A stretch of DNA of 64,000 nucleotides from an uncultured beta proteobacterium (GTDB taxonomy: Bacteria; Pseudomonadota; Gammaproteobacteria; Burkholderiales; Burkholderiaceae_C). Under the pieces are notes generated by a model that saw nothing but the letters and a program-made list of their open reading frames with translations, made no database searches and was not told where the DNA came from. Of this stretch, positions 1-9,240 are shown one piece after another. Each line of letters starts with the position of its first letter. The stretch's first letter is position 1. Made by a program: the position numbers and the translations under genes. The DNA is taken from assembly GCA_903960915.1 (NCBI GenBank), contig CAJCCO010000037.1, positions 1 to 64,000 on the forward strand, in the 5' to 3' direction.

Positions 1-901
<901 letters not shown>

Positions 902-913
902 CTACCCAGCAGA

Positions 914-1171
914 TTATGCCGAGGTAACGCTCACCGTATGCTTGTTGAGCGCACCCTTGATGGCGAACGACACGTGGCCGTCAGTCAATGCAAACAGGGT
1001 GTGGTCTTTGCCGATACCGACATTGGTACCGGGATGGAACTTGGTGCCGCGTTGACGAACAATGATCGCGCCAGCGCTGATCACTTCACCACCGAATTTT
1101 TTAACACCGAGCATTTTGGGCTTCGAATCGCGCCCATTTCGCGTAGAGCCGCCGCCTTTTTTCTGTGCCAT
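914..1171 (-). CDS. rpmA: 50S ribosomal protein bL27
   Basis: Ribosomal protein bL27, whose N terminus reaches toward the peptidyl transferase centre. The 85-residue length is normal. The sequence starts [16 protein letters not shown], the lysine/glycine-rich tail typical of non-Firmicute L27, with no cleavable extension. It contains the family signature around [20 protein letters not shown]. It lies 12 nt after rplU and is presumably co-transcribed with it. Confidence 0.98.
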   Translation of the reverse strand: MAQKKGGGSTRNGRDSKPKMLGVKKFGGEVISAGAIIVRQRGTKFHPGTNVGIGKDHTLFALTDGHVSFAIKGALNKHTVSVTSA

Positions 1172-1183
1172 GACCTGTGCCCT

Positions 1184-1495
1184 TTAAGCAGCAATAGCGC
1201 CGATCAGCAGTTCTGTGAACTGTTGACGATGCCCTTGACGTTTTTGGTAATGCTTACGACGGCGCATTTTAAAAATGCTGACCTTGTCGTGCTTGCCGTG
1301 AGAAAGTACTGTGACACTCACGGTTGCGCCGGACACCAAGGGAGTACCCACCTTAAGTTCAGCGCCGTTACCGACAGCCAGAACCTGGTCGAACACAATC
1401 TCTTGGCCTACGTCCGCAGCAATCTGTTCTACTTTAATTTTTTCGCCAGCAGCAACCCGATATTGCTTGCCACCGGTTTTTATGACCGCGTACAT
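1184..1495 (-). CDS. rplU: 50S ribosomal protein bL21
   Basis: Ribosomal protein bL21, a 23S rRNA-binding component of the large subunit. It has 103 residues, the normal length, and starts [20 protein letters not shown]. The C-terminal signature [20 protein letters not shown] binds rRNA. A GAGG Shine-Dalgarno lies 6 nt before the ATG. It is the first gene of the rplU-rpmA-obgE unit, divergent from ispB, with a candidate promoter about 50 nt upstream. Confidence 0.98.
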   Translation of the reverse strand: MYAVIKTGGKQYRVAAGEKIKVEQIAADVGQEIVFDQVLAVGNGAELKVGTPLVSGATVSVTVLSHGKHDKVSIFKMRRRKHYQKRQGHRQQFTELLIGAIAA

Positions 1496-1544
1496 GTTGA
1501 CCTCTTCAATTTAGCTCTGGGAACGGATTTTCACAGAGCCCGTC

Positions 1545-1573
1545 ACTATAGCACAGCAACTATCCCTTCGCAA
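1545..1573 (-). promoter_or_regulatory. candidate sigma70 promoter for rplU-rpmA-obgE
   Basis: On the minus strand, TTGCGA (-35, 1573-1568) and TATAGT (-10, 1550-1545) are separated by exactly 17 nt. The predicted start of transcription is near 1538, giving a leader of about 43 nt before the rplU ATG. Assigned by eye. Confidence 0.5.
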
Positions 1574-1611
1574 ATGTGAACCAAACCGACTCCGCCACTT
1601 GGCGGACTTTC

Positions 1612-1617
1612 TATAAT
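1612..1617 (+). promoter_or_regulatory. candidate -10 box for ispB
   Basis: A perfect TATAAT lies 25 nt before the TTG start of ispB, in the divergent region with rplU. No good -35 hexamer sits at the normal distance, so either an activator is needed or the match is by chance. Confidence 0.35.
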
Positions 1618-1642
1618 TCTTCAACACAACCGGTTATTTGTC

Positions 1643-2626
1643 TTGCAAGCTACATCACCCAACCCAGAGCCTCTTTTATCAATCATCGCGCAGGACATGC
1701 GTGCGGTTGATCAGGTTATTGCGGCACGTCTTGAAACGAGCGTCCCCTTAATTGGCGAGGTTTCTCGCTACATCATCTCTGCGGGGGGCAAGCGTTTGCG
1801 CCCGGCGCTGCTCTTGTTGACGTGCGGGGCCCTGGGGTACCAGGGCGCTCAAAGGTTTAACCTGGCTGCCGTCGTGGAATTTATCCACACAGCCACCCTG
1901 CTCCATGATGACGTGGTGGACGACTCAACCCTGCGACGTGGCAATGCCACTGCCAATGAAGCTTTTGGCAACCCGGCCAGTGTGTTGGTTGGCGACTTCC
2001 TGTATTCCCGCGCTTTTCAGATGATGGTGGACGCACAAAATATGCGCATCATGCAGATATTGGCCAACGCCACCAATGTGATAGCCGAAGGCGAAGTCAT
2101 GCAACTCATGAACACCCACAACGCGGCACTTGATGAGGCTGGGTATTTACAGGTGATTCGCTCGAAAACGGCTCAATTATTTGAAGCTAGCGCTCAGGTA
2201 GGCGCCATTCTGGCGGGCAGCACGCCGGAGCAGGAATCAGCATGCGCCGACTACGGGCAAGCCCTGGGCACGGCTTTTCAGGTCATTGATGACGTGCTCG
2301 ATTACGCGGGCAATTCAGAGCTCATGGGAAAAAACCTGGGGGATGACCTGCGTGAAGGCAAAACCACCCTGCCGCTGATTGTGGCCATGCAGCGTGGCTC
2401 TTTGGAAGAACAAAACCTGATCAAAACCGCCATTGAGACCGGTGACAACAACAAGTTGGGCGACATTCTGAAAATCGTTAACTCAACTGGTGCGCTTGAT
2501 ATTGCAAGAAAAGCCGCTGACCTGGAGGCACAACGTGCCATTACCGCCGCACAAAAACTACCCGCGGGACCGTACACGGCATGCTTGATTGAGCTGGCCT
2601 CCCAACTGCTTGCGCGTCAATCCTGA
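1643..2626 (+). CDS. ispB: octaprenyl diphosphate synthase (trans-polyprenyl synthase)
   Basis: Elongates farnesyl diphosphate with isopentenyl diphosphate to make the C40 side chain of ubiquinone. It is a 327-residue class I polyprenyl synthase. The first aspartate-rich motif is HDDVVDD near residues 87-93, preceded by GGKRLRP, and the second is VIDDVLDY near residue 214. The start chosen is TTG at 1643; the next in-frame ATG (DMRAVDQ, about 1697) would remove a stretch that looks conserved. It is divergent from rplU, its usual neighbour in proteobacteria. The assignment is firm; the exact chain length is inferred from the family. Confidence 0.93.
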   Translation: MQATSPNPEPLLSIIAQDMRAVDQVIAARLETSVPLIGEVSRYIISAGGKRLRPALLLLTCGALGYQGAQRFNLAAVVEFIHTATLLHDDVVDDSTLRRGNATANEAFGNPASVLVGDFLYSRAFQMMVDAQNMRIMQILANATNVIAEGEVMQLMNTHNAALDEAGYLQVIRSKTAQLFEASAQVGAILAGSTPEQESACADYGQALGTAFQVIDDVLDYAGNSELMGKNLGDDLREGKTTLPLIVAMQRGSLEEQNLIKTAIETGDNNKLGDILKIVNSTGALDIARKAADLEAQRAITAAQKLPAGPYTACLIELASQLLARQS

Positions 2627-2690
2627 AAGCATTGCTCGAACTTAATCGGCCTTGACGGCTGGAAAAGCGGGGCTTTGCCAACCAGCGCCA

Positions 2691-3260
2691 TCAAGTGAAC
2701 CAGGATTTGTTGTAGGTCTTATTTGCCTGACCAGAAACGCCAGACATCAGAAACTTGATGAAATAAAGCACCAACAGGGTGCCCAGCAGATCGCCGATAG
2801 CCATCACCACCGTACTTTGCACAAAACTCTCGGTTTCCCCCCGCAAAGTGAGCCACAGCTGATGCATCACAGGACTCACCACCGCAAAGACCAAAGCAAT
2901 TTTCAACAAGGCGGACGCTGACAAATCCTGCAAGTTGGGGTCCATATTGAACTTCTGAATGCAAATTTTTCTGGCGCACCAAGGAGCAAAGCCTGAAATA
3001 AAACCTAAACCCGAAATAGTTACCAAATCTTTATTGAAATAATAAAGATACGCAATCATCAGGGTTGCCAGTCCTACACTGATAGCCCCGATATTGATAA
3101 ACACCAATACAAAGACCAACCTCAAGCCACTGGGCAGATAAAGCCAGGATACGCCCCCCGAGAAGTCGAGAGAAGAGAAGAAATAATCGTTAAGTCTAAA
3201 TAATAAAAAATATGCAATGGTTAGCAAAAAGATAACGCTAAAGGTTTTTATCATTTTCAT
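2691..3260 (-). CDS. small integral membrane protein, MASE1-like
   Basis: A 189-residue hydrophobic protein with about five predicted membrane segments, including the N-terminal MIKTFSVIFLLTIAYFLLF and helices near residues 50-70, 120-140 and 150-170. The stretch WLYLPSGLRLVFVLVF resembles the start of MASE1-type sensory membrane domains, but no GGDEF, EAL or kinase domain follows. Small stand-alone proteins of this type are known in Burkholderiales; function unknown. The first two thirds are clearly more A+T-rich than the neighbours (Ile, Phe, Tyr and Asn codons), which with the adjacent tRNA and hns gene could reflect transfer. Confidence 0.7.
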   Translation of the reverse strand: MKMIKTFSVIFLLTIAYFLLFRLNDYFFSSLDFSGGVSWLYLPSGLRLVFVLVFINIGAISVGLATLMIAYLYYFNKDLVTISGLGFISGFAPWCARKICIQKFNMDPNLQDLSASALLKIALVFAVVSPVMHQLWLTLRGETESFVQSTVVMAIGDLLGTLLVLYFIKFLMSGVSGQANKTYNKSWFT

Positions 3261-3412
3261 CCGTCGTATTTTGGCTTTTGAGCGCGTGACTTTTAATACC
3301 CATTTATATGTATTTCGTTGTCTATTCGCCTGAATCTATGTCAAGTGGACTCAATGCCTCTTAGCCGGGGCGCCGGTTCAGCCCCCGCAGCTAATACGCT
3401 TCAAAAGCGACA

Positions 3413-3489
3413 CGGGGTGTAGCTTAGCCTGGTAGAGCGCTACGTTCGGGACGTAGAGGCCGGAGGTTCGAATCCTCTCACCCCGACCA
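3413..3489 (+). tRNA. tRNA-Pro (anticodon CGG)
   Basis: Full cloverleaf of 77 nt. The acceptor stem is CGGGGTG/CACCCCG and the anticodon arm is CTACG-TTCGGGA-CGTAG, giving anticodon CGG. The T arm is GGAGG-TTCGAAT-CCTCT (last pair G-T), and CCA is encoded. It reads proline codon CCG, common in this GC-rich genome. Confidence 0.97.
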
Positions 3490-3690
3490 TTTTGGCCTGC
3501 ACAGGACCTCTCGGCCTACCAATTTCACATGCACTACCCAATTATATGTAGTGACCGCAAATACCCCTTCCGCCTCAACACGCTGCTTGAATACTGATTT
3601 AAGTAATTTTTAATATTTATACACAAAAACTATATCTATCTTTAATTTTTATGTACAATTCCATCACCATAAACCAACCATTGAAATAAT
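3490..3690 (+). other. A+T-rich intergenic region upstream of hns
   Basis: About 200 nt with no plausible gene. The second half (roughly 3585-3680) is strikingly A+T-rich with runs of T and A, the type of curved DNA that H-NS proteins bind, so autoregulation is plausible. No clear -35/-10 pair can be chosen by eye. No repeat of the tRNA-Pro 3' end, as an integrated element would leave, was found here. Confidence 0.4.
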
Positions 3691-3984
3691 ATGTCTTCAA
3701 TCAAAGATCTTCTCGCACAAATAGCCACTCTTGAAAGCCAAGTGGCTGAAGTCAGAAAAAAAGAAGTTGGCGATGCTATTTCTAAAGTGCGCGCCCTTGT
3801 CGAAGAATATGAGCTGTCCCCCTCAGATGTTTTTCCAGGCGGAAAAAGCAAAACAGGGCCTAAGAAGACAAGCAAGGTTGCCGCTAAATACAAAGACCCC
3901 ATTTCTGGCTCCACTTGGAGTGGTCGGGGTATTGCTCCCAAATGGCTAAGCGGTAAGAACAAGGCTGATTACCTCATCGCCTGA
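3691..3984 (+). CDS. H-NS family nucleoid-associated protein
   Basis: A 97-residue H-NS-type protein of the betaproteobacterial class. Residues 1-45 form an oligomerisation coiled coil (LLAQIATLESQVAEVRKKEV). A lysine-rich linker is followed by the DNA-binding domain YKDPISGSTWSGRGIAPKWL; the W-S-G-RG-P-W pattern is the H-NS signature. Expected role is silencing of A+T-rich, often foreign, DNA. It has a strong terminator immediately downstream and A+T-rich DNA upstream, so it looks monocistronic. It occupies the place just before pilC where related genomes commonly carry pilB. Confidence 0.93.
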   Translation: MSSIKDLLAQIATLESQVAEVRKKEVGDAISKVRALVEEYELSPSDVFPGGKSKTGPKKTSKVAAKYKDPISGSTWSGRGIAPKWLSGKNKADYLIA

Positions 3985-4000
3985 TTACCCCCCGTATGAC

Positions 4001-4030
4001 AAAAAGCCCACTAGTCTAGTGGGCTTTTTT
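4001..4030 (+). terminator. rho-independent terminator of hns
   Basis: A near-perfect palindrome, AAAAAGCCCACTA / TAGTGGGCTTTTT, with a 4-nt loop, ends in six T. It begins 16 nt after the hns stop. The A-run on the other side could make it bidirectional, but no minus-strand gene ends here. Confidence 0.9.
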
Positions 4031-4152
4031 ATTGGCGAATCCTTTTTGTCGTTATGGCGGCATGAGCGCGCATTCGGCAAAGCAGGCTTTCCTGCTTAAA
4101 CTACGAGACATAAGGCCATTCATAAAAGGCCCTGTTTAGGGAGTGCATCAAT

Positions 4153-5385
4153 ATGGCGACTGTCACGTCAAAAAAAACCGAGGAATTTACGCTCAATTGG
4201 GAGGGTAAAAACCGAGCCGGACGGTTGTTGCGGGGGGCGATCAAGGCAACATCCAATGCACAAGCCGCCGCAGCATTGCGTCGGCAGGGTATCGCCCTCA
4301 CCAAGCTTGAAAAGCGCCGTGCCGGCTTCATGGCCATAAGGTCAGGTAAAGCCATCAAACCCAAAGACCTCATCGTATTCACCAAACAAATGGCGGTCAT
4401 GCTGAAGGCTGGTGTACCTTTATTGCAAGGACTAGAGATTGTGGTGCGCGGCAATTCGAACGCGAATGTCAGCCGGCTGGTGGGCGATATAAAAACCGAT
4501 ATTGAAACGGGTACCCTGCTGAGTGCCGCCTTCAGAAAATACCCGCTGTACTTCGACAATTTCTATTGCAGTTTGATTGAGGCTGGTGAATCCGCAGGTA
4601 TTCTCGACCAAATGCTGGAGCGACTTGCACTTTATATGGCGACCACTGAAGCCATCAAATCAAAAATAAAATCCGCCTTGACCTACCCTGTCTCCGTTCT
4701 GACCGTGGCATTTGTCGTGATTGCAGTCATTATGATTTTTGTCGTACCGGCATTCAGAGAAGTTTTCTCCAGCTTTGGCGCTGACTTACCCGCCCCCACC
4801 CTGCTTGTGATCGCCATCAGTGAATTTTTAATGGCTTATTGGTGGCTGCTTATTGGCGGCATGGGCGGTGGGCTTTTCTATTTGTCCTACCAATTAAAGC
4901 GCAGCATCAAACTTCAAAACACGATGGACACCATGTTGTTGCGCCTGCCCCTGTTTGGCGCCATCGTTGCAAAGGCCTGTGTTGCGCGATGGACGCGAAC
5001 GCTCTCAACCATGTTTGCTGCTGGCGTACCCTTGGTGGAGGCGCTGCAATGCGTGGGGGGTGCTGCCGGCAACTCGGTATTTGCCCGGGCTACTACCCGC
5101 ATCCAGCAGGATGTCTCCATGGGTATGGCGTTGACCGATGCCATGAAAAACACCAAACTCTTCCCACCTATGGTGCTGCAAATGTGCCTGGTGGGTGAGG
5201 AGTCAGGCTCCATAGACCATATGCTTGGCAAAGCCGCCGACTTTTATGAGTTGGAGGTAGACGACATGGTGGCCGGTATTTCAACCCTGGTGGAGCCGCT
5301 TTTCATGGTGGTGTTGGGCACCTTGATTGGCGGTATCGTTGTGGCTATGTATATGCCTATTTTCAAAATTGGACAGGTGTTTTGA
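4153..5385 (+). CDS. pilC: type IV pilus inner-membrane platform protein PilC
   Basis: Polytopic platform protein of the type IV pilus machine, which couples the assembly ATPases to pilin insertion. It has 410 residues, the normal length. Two tandem GspF/T2SF domains (about residues 75-200 and 275-400) carry the paired signatures FTKQMAVMLKAGVPLLQGLE and WTRTLSTMFAAGVPLVEALQ. There are three membrane segments, the last near the C terminus (VVLGTLIGGIVVAMYMPIF). GGAG lies upstream of the ATG. Its stop overlaps the pilD start as ATGA. The pilB ATPase gene usually found immediately upstream is not present. Confidence 0.95.
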   Translation: MATVTSKKTEEFTLNWEGKNRAGRLLRGAIKATSNAQAAAALRRQGIALTKLEKRRAGFMAIRSGKAIKPKDLIVFTKQMAVMLKAGVPLLQGLEIVVRGNSNANVSRLVGDIKTDIETGTLLSAAFRKYPLYFDNFYCSLIEAGESAGILDQMLERLALYMATTEAIKSKIKSALTYPVSVLTVAFVVIAVIMIFVVPAFREVFSSFGADLPAPTLLVIAISEFLMAYWWLLIGGMGGGLFYLSYQLKRSIKLQNTMDTMLLRLPLFGAIVAKACVARWTRTLSTMFAAGVPLVEALQCVGGAAGNSVFARATTRIQQDVSMGMALTDAMKNTKLFPPMVLQMCLVGEESGSIDHMLGKAADFYELEVDDMVAGISTLVEPLFMVVLGTLIGGIVVAMYMPIFKIGQVF

Positions 5386-6227
5386 TGTTTAATTTTCAAG
5401 GGTTGGAACCCGCCTTGCTTGGCCTAATAGGCTTGTTGATAGGCAGCTTTCTCAATGTTGTGGTGTACCGACTGCCGCGCATGCTTGAAGCCCAGTGGCG
5501 CCAGGACAGCGAGGACACGTCCAAGGACATCAGCCCTGAGGCGGTGCCTTTCAATTTAAGCGTGCCACGCTCGCACTGTCCTCATTGCCAGCACAACATT
5601 GCTTGGCACCAGAACATTCCCGTGCTGAGCTATGTCTGGCTGCGCGGCCAATGCGCGTCCTGCCGGGCGCCTATTGCCATGCGCTACCCGCTGGTGGAAC
5701 TGGCTACCGGCGCCCTCTTTGCCGCTTGCACCTGGCACTGGGGATTAAATGCTTCTGGACTGGCCTGGTGCGGCTTCAGCGCCGCGCTGCTGGTGCTGGC
5801 GCTGATTGACTGGGACACCACCCTCTTGCCCGATGACATCACCCTGCCCCTGCTATGGGCGGGTTTAATAGCCAGCGCCTGGCAGTTGACGGGCACCGAC
5901 TTGCACTCGGCACTGTGGGGTGCCGTCGCAGGCTACCTGTTGTTGTGGAGCGTCTACTGGCTGTTTAAACTGGTCACAGGCAAAGAAGGAATGGGCTATG
6001 GCGACTTCAAGCTATTGGCCGCTCTGGGCGCCTGGTTGGGCTGGCAGGCTTTGATCCCCTTGATTTTGATGGCCTCTATTTTGGGCGCTGTCGTTGGAAT
6101 TGCAATGAAACTCTCTACTGGATTACGGCCAGGCGGCTATGTGCCCTTTGGCCCGTTTTTGGCCATTGCCGGCATGAGCTCCCTGGCGTTTGGCCCGGCT
6201 TCCATGCTGGCTTGGCTGGGCTTCTAA
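5382..6227 (+). CDS. pilD: type IV prepilin peptidase / N-methyltransferase PilD
   Basis: Inner-membrane aspartic protease that cleaves the short prepilin leader and methylates the new N terminus. It has 281 residues. The cytoplasmic loop carries the four cysteines of the full-length bifunctional class (Cys66, Cys69, Cys91, Cys94). The two catalytic aspartates are in LIDWDTTLLPDD (Asp143) and GMGYGDFK (Asp208). Several hydrophobic helices follow the Cys4 loop. It is translationally coupled to pilC (ATGA) and directly abuts coaE. Confidence 0.96.
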   Translation: MMFNFQGLEPALLGLIGLLIGSFLNVVVYRLPRMLEAQWRQDSEDTSKDISPEAVPFNLSVPRSHCPHCQHNIAWHQNIPVLSYVWLRGQCASCRAPIAMRYPLVELATGALFAACTWHWGLNASGLAWCGFSAALLVLALIDWDTTLLPDDITLPLLWAGLIASAWQLTGTDLHSALWGAVAGYLLLWSVYWLFKLVTGKEGMGYGDFKLLAALGAWLGWQALIPLILMASILGAVVGIAMKLSTGLRPGGYVPFGPFLAIAGMSSLAFGPASMLAWLGF

Positions 6228-6854
6228 ATGATGGCGCAGCACGTCCGACTTGGTCTCACCGGCGGCATTGGCAGCGGTAAAAGCACCGTGGCGCAGATGT
6301 TGGTCAAACTCGGCGCCGGCTTGGTGGATGCCGACGCCATTGCCCGTGAAGTGACAGCGCCTGGCGGCTTGGCCATTGCCGAAGTTGCCCGCAGTTTTGG
6401 GCCAGACTTCATTACCCCAGAAGGCGCCATGGACCGCGACAAAATGCGCGCACTGGCTTACCAAGACCCGGCCGCACGCCAGCGTCTGGAAGCCATCATT
6501 CATCCCCTGGTGGGCAGGGAAGTTAAAAACCGCACCGAACTTGCCATTCGCCAGGGCAGAACCTGCGTGGTCTTTGATATTCCCTTGCTGGTTGAATCTC
6601 GCACCTGGCGCCAGCAGCTAGACCACGTGCTGGTGGTCGATTGCACGCCCGAGGTTCAAATCACCCGGGTCATGGCGCGCAGCCAGCTCAGCCGTCCCGA
6701 GGTGGAGAAAATCATGGCCGTCCAGGCGACACGGCAACGCCGCCTGAGCGCCGCAGACAGCATCATCTTCAATGACACACTGTCGCTGCTGGAATTAGCC
6801 ACCGAAGTCCATCAACTGGGTGAGCGCTTCGGGCTATCATCCGGGATCATTTAG
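6228..6854 (+). CDS. coaE: dephospho-CoA kinase
   Basis: Last step of coenzyme A synthesis: phosphorylates the 3' hydroxyl of dephospho-CoA with ATP. It has 208 residues with P-loop LGLTGGIGSGKST at 8-20, the conserved LVDADAIARE that follows, the CoA-binding region IIHPLVG and RQRRLSAAD near residue 165. Its ATG follows the pilD stop without a gap. The pilD-coaE-zapD-yacG order is common in proteobacteria. Confidence 0.96.
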   Translation: MMAQHVRLGLTGGIGSGKSTVAQMLVKLGAGLVDADAIAREVTAPGGLAIAEVARSFGPDFITPEGAMDRDKMRALAYQDPAARQRLEAIIHPLVGREVKNRTELAIRQGRTCVVFDIPLLVESRTWRQQLDHVLVVDCTPEVQITRVMARSQLSRPEVEKIMAVQATRQRRLSAADSIIFNDTLSLLELATEVHQLGERFGLSSGII

Positions 6855-6873
6855 GCCTACAAAGAACAACCGC

Positions 6874-7629
6874 GTGATTCTTTACGAATACCCTTTCAAC
6901 GAGCGCATCCGTACCTATTTACGTCTGGAGAACCTCTTTCTTCGTTTGACGGAACTGGTTCTGCGCGAGCAGGCGCTGGACCACCACTACGCCCTGACCA
7001 CCATTTTCGAGATCATGGACGTGGGTGCGCGGGCCGACCTCAAGTCCGACGTACTCAAAGACCTAGACAAGCAAAAATCTATTCTTGACGGTTACCGCGG
7101 CAACCCGGCCATCGCTGAAGGTGTGCTTGATCAGGTCATCAACCAAATCGATCGCTGCTTTCAAGCCTTGAACAGCCTGCCGGGCAAAGTGGGGCAACCG
7201 CTCACTGAAAACGACTGGCTGATGAGTATTCGCAGCCGTGTGGGCATTCCGGGTGGCACCTGTGAGTTTGACCTGCCGGCCTATTACGCCTGGCAGCACA
7301 AGAGTGGCGACCAGCGCCGCCGCGACCTGGCGCACTGGGTCTCCTGGCTGATGCCGCTGGCAGACTCGATTCATGTGTTGCTCAAGCTGCTGCGCGACTC
7401 CGGCGCCCCGCAAAAAGTCATGGCGGTGGGTGGCCAGTTTCAGCAAAATTTGCCTCAAGGCCGGTCTTTTCAGTTGCTGCGCCTCACCTTGGAGGCCTCC
7501 CGCGGCCTCATTCCAGAAATCAGCGGCAACCGGTTGATGGTGTCCATTCGCCTCATGCGCCAGGGCGAGGACGACCGCTTGCACCCCAGCAGCGAGGACG
7601 CCGCGTTTGAAATGACCTTGTGCTCATGA
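6874..7629 (+). CDS. zapD: cell division protein ZapD
   Basis: FtsZ-associated protein that cross-links FtsZ filaments at the division ring. The start chosen is GTG at 6874, giving MILYEYPFNERIRTYLRLE, which matches the family N terminus; upstream codons would overlap coaE. The product has 251 residues, the normal length. It is mostly helical in the first half, with the conserved PGGTCEFDLPAYYAW segment in the middle. It overlaps yacG by 4 nt (ATGA). Confidence 0.93.
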   Translation: MILYEYPFNERIRTYLRLENLFLRLTELVLREQALDHHYALTTIFEIMDVGARADLKSDVLKDLDKQKSILDGYRGNPAIAEGVLDQVINQIDRCFQALNSLPGKVGQPLTENDWLMSIRSRVGIPGGTCEFDLPAYYAWQHKSGDQRRRDLAHWVSWLMPLADSIHVLLKLLRDSGAPQKVMAVGGQFQQNLPQGRSFQLLRLTLEASRGLIPEISGNRLMVSIRLMRQGEDDRLHPSSEDAAFEMTLCS

Positions 7630-7847
7630 GCCCTGAAGACACACCCGTCACCCTGAAGCCCAAGCTTGTCAGCTGCCCGTCCTGTGGCGGGGAGAGCATT
7701 TACGCCCTCTCCAACCCCTTTCGTCCGTTTTGCAGTGATCGGTGTAAAAACATGGACTTTGGCGCATGGGCCAGTGAAAACTTTCGCATGGCAGCCAACG
7801 TCGCTCCGGAAGACCTGCTGACCGACGACGCCGCGCCTTTGCAATAA
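7626..7847 (+). CDS. yacG: DNA gyrase inhibitor YacG (zinc-binding)
   Basis: Small zinc protein of the family shown in E. coli to bind GyrB and inhibit gyrase. It has 73 residues. The zinc ligands are the CPSCGG pair and the CSDRCKNMDFGAWA motif, which is diagnostic. The ATG at 7626 overlaps the zapD stop. The N-terminal 13 residues are a little longer than in E. coli. Last gene of the pilC-pilD-coaE-zapD-yacG run, convergent with the Nudix gene. Confidence 0.93.
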   Translation: MSPEDTPVTLKPKLVSCPSCGGESIYALSNPFRPFCSDRCKNMDFGAWASENFRMAANVAPEDLLTDDAAPLQ

Positions 7848-7881
7848 GCGCCAACCCAGGCGTCAAGTGCGCTGAATGCAC

Positions 7882-8358
7882 TCAGCCCTGATGGGTCTGC
7901 CCCTGAAAACTTAGTTCTTGCGCCAGCCACTGCAATACCGGCACGGTGCCGGGCAACACCGGTGCCACCTGCACTGGCAAGGTTTGCCAGGCGAAAGACT
8001 GGGCCTCTCGCATCTGTAACTCGCCGCGCCAGTCAAACACCTTGCAAAAATTTAAGCGCACCAGGGCGTGGGGGTAGTCCACCATTTCCACTTTCCAGGG
8101 CTGCGCAGCCCCGATGGTGATACCCAATTCTTCGTGCAGCTCGCGCGCCAGGGCTTGAGCCACCGTTTCACCCGCCTCCAGCTTGCCGCCCGGGAACTCC
8201 CAGTAACCGGCGTAGACCTTGCCCAGCGGGCGTGAGGTCAGTAAAAAGTGACCATGGGCGTCAATCAGCACGCCGACGGCCACCTCAACCACGGCTCTCT
8301 TTGCCCCGCCCTCGCGCGGCAATTGGGCGTCAGCCATCAACGGGGGTTGGCTCGTCAC
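7882..8358 (-). CDS. Nudix hydrolase, MutT-like
   Basis: Nudix-family pyrophosphohydrolase of 158 residues, probably an 8-oxo-dGTP diphosphatase. The Nudix box occupies residues 58-80 (GKLEAGETVAQALARELHEE then LGI) and fits GX5EX7REXXEEXGU fully. The preceding AGYWEFPGG is typical of MutT. An N-terminal stretch of about 20 residues precedes the fold, so Met8 is an alternative start. It lies 3 nt after the DUF815 ATPase gene, the common arrangement in Burkholderiales. Confidence 0.85.
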   Translation of the reverse strand: MTSQPPLMADAQLPREGGAKRAVVEVAVGVLIDAHGHFLLTSRPLGKVYAGYWEFPGGKLEAGETVAQALARELHEELGITIGAAQPWKVEMVDYPHALVRLNFCKVFDWRGELQMREAQSFAWQTLPVQVAPVLPGTVPVLQWLAQELSFQGQTHQG

Positions 8359-8361
8359 TGC

Positions 8362-9240
8362 TTAGGCACGGGTTGCATGCTTGCCGGCATAGTCGCGGGC
8401 AAATTGGTAGGCAATGCGGCCACTGCGCGAGCCACGCTCCAGTGCCCACACCAGAGAGGGCTGGCGGGCTGCGGCAATAGCTTCAGGGGTCACGCCAAAG
8501 GAGTCCAGCCACTGTGCCACGATGGTCAGGTATTCGTCCTGGGTGAAGGGGTAGAAGCTGACCCACAGGCCAAAACGCTCAGAGAGGGAAATTTTCTCCT
8601 CCACGCCCTCGCCCGGGTGCACTTCGCCGTCTTCCGTGTGGGTGTAGGTGAGGTTTTCCTTCATGTACTCGGGCAGCAAATGGCGCCGGTTGCTGGTGGC
8701 GTAAATCAGCACATTGGGGGCTGCCGCAGCCACCGAGCCGTCCAGCACGGACTTGAGCGCCTTGTAGCCGGGCTCGCCGTCATCAAAGCTCAGGTCATCG
8801 CAAAAGACAATGAATTTTTCGGGCCGCTCGGACACCACATCCACAATGTCCGCCAAGTCCACCAGATCGGCCTTGTCCACCTCAATCAGGCGCAAGCCCT
8901 GCGCGGCATATTCGTTCAGGCAAGCGCGAATCAGCGACGACTTGCCGGTACCGCGAGCGCCCGTGAGCAGCACGTTGTTGGCGGGTTGGCCGTTGACAAA
9001 CTGAAGCGTGTTGAGGCGAATTTTTTCCTTTTGCGGGTCTACCTCTTTCAGGTCGGCCAGGCGCATGGCGCCCACGTGGCGCACCGGCTCCAGGTTGGCA
9101 TGGCCCGAGCTGCGCTTGCGGTAGCGGTAAGCAATGGCGGCGCCCCAGTCCGGCGCCGTCAGGGGCTGGGGCAGCACCGATTCAATGCGACTGATGAGTT
9201 GCTCGGCGCGCACCAGCAGGTGCTCAAATTTATCGTTCAT
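8362..9240 (-). CDS. DUF815-family AAA ATPase
   Basis: A 292-residue AAA-type ATPase of the DUF815 family. The Walker A is GARGTGKSS (94-102) and a Walker B-like [18 protein letters not shown] stretch follows. A conserved RRHLLPEYM segment and a C-terminal lid complete the fold. The start at 9240 ([14 protein letters not shown]) was chosen because it forms an ATGA overlap with argJ. Role unknown; it sits between argJ and a Nudix gene, as in many betaproteobacteria. Confidence 0.85.
   Translation of the reverse strand: MNDKFEHLLVRAEQLISRIESVLPQPLTAPDWGAAIAYRYRKRSSGHANLEPVRHVGAMRLADLKEVDPQKEKIRLNTLQFVNGQPANNVLLTGARGTGKSSLIRACLNEYAAQGLRLIEVDKADLVDLADIVDVVSERPEKFIVFCDDLSFDDGEPGYKALKSVLDGSVAAAAPNVLIYATSNRRHLLPEYMKENLTYTHTEDGEVHPGEGVEEKISLSERFGLWVSFYPFTQDEYLTIVAQWLDSFGVTPEAIAAARQPSLVWALERGSRSGRIAYQFARDYAGKHATRA

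Noticed and set aside
3413-4152. Genomic island integrated at tRNA-Pro
   Set aside because: No integrase gene and no repeat of the tRNA 3' end was found between the tRNA and pilC. Kept only as an A+T-rich patch.
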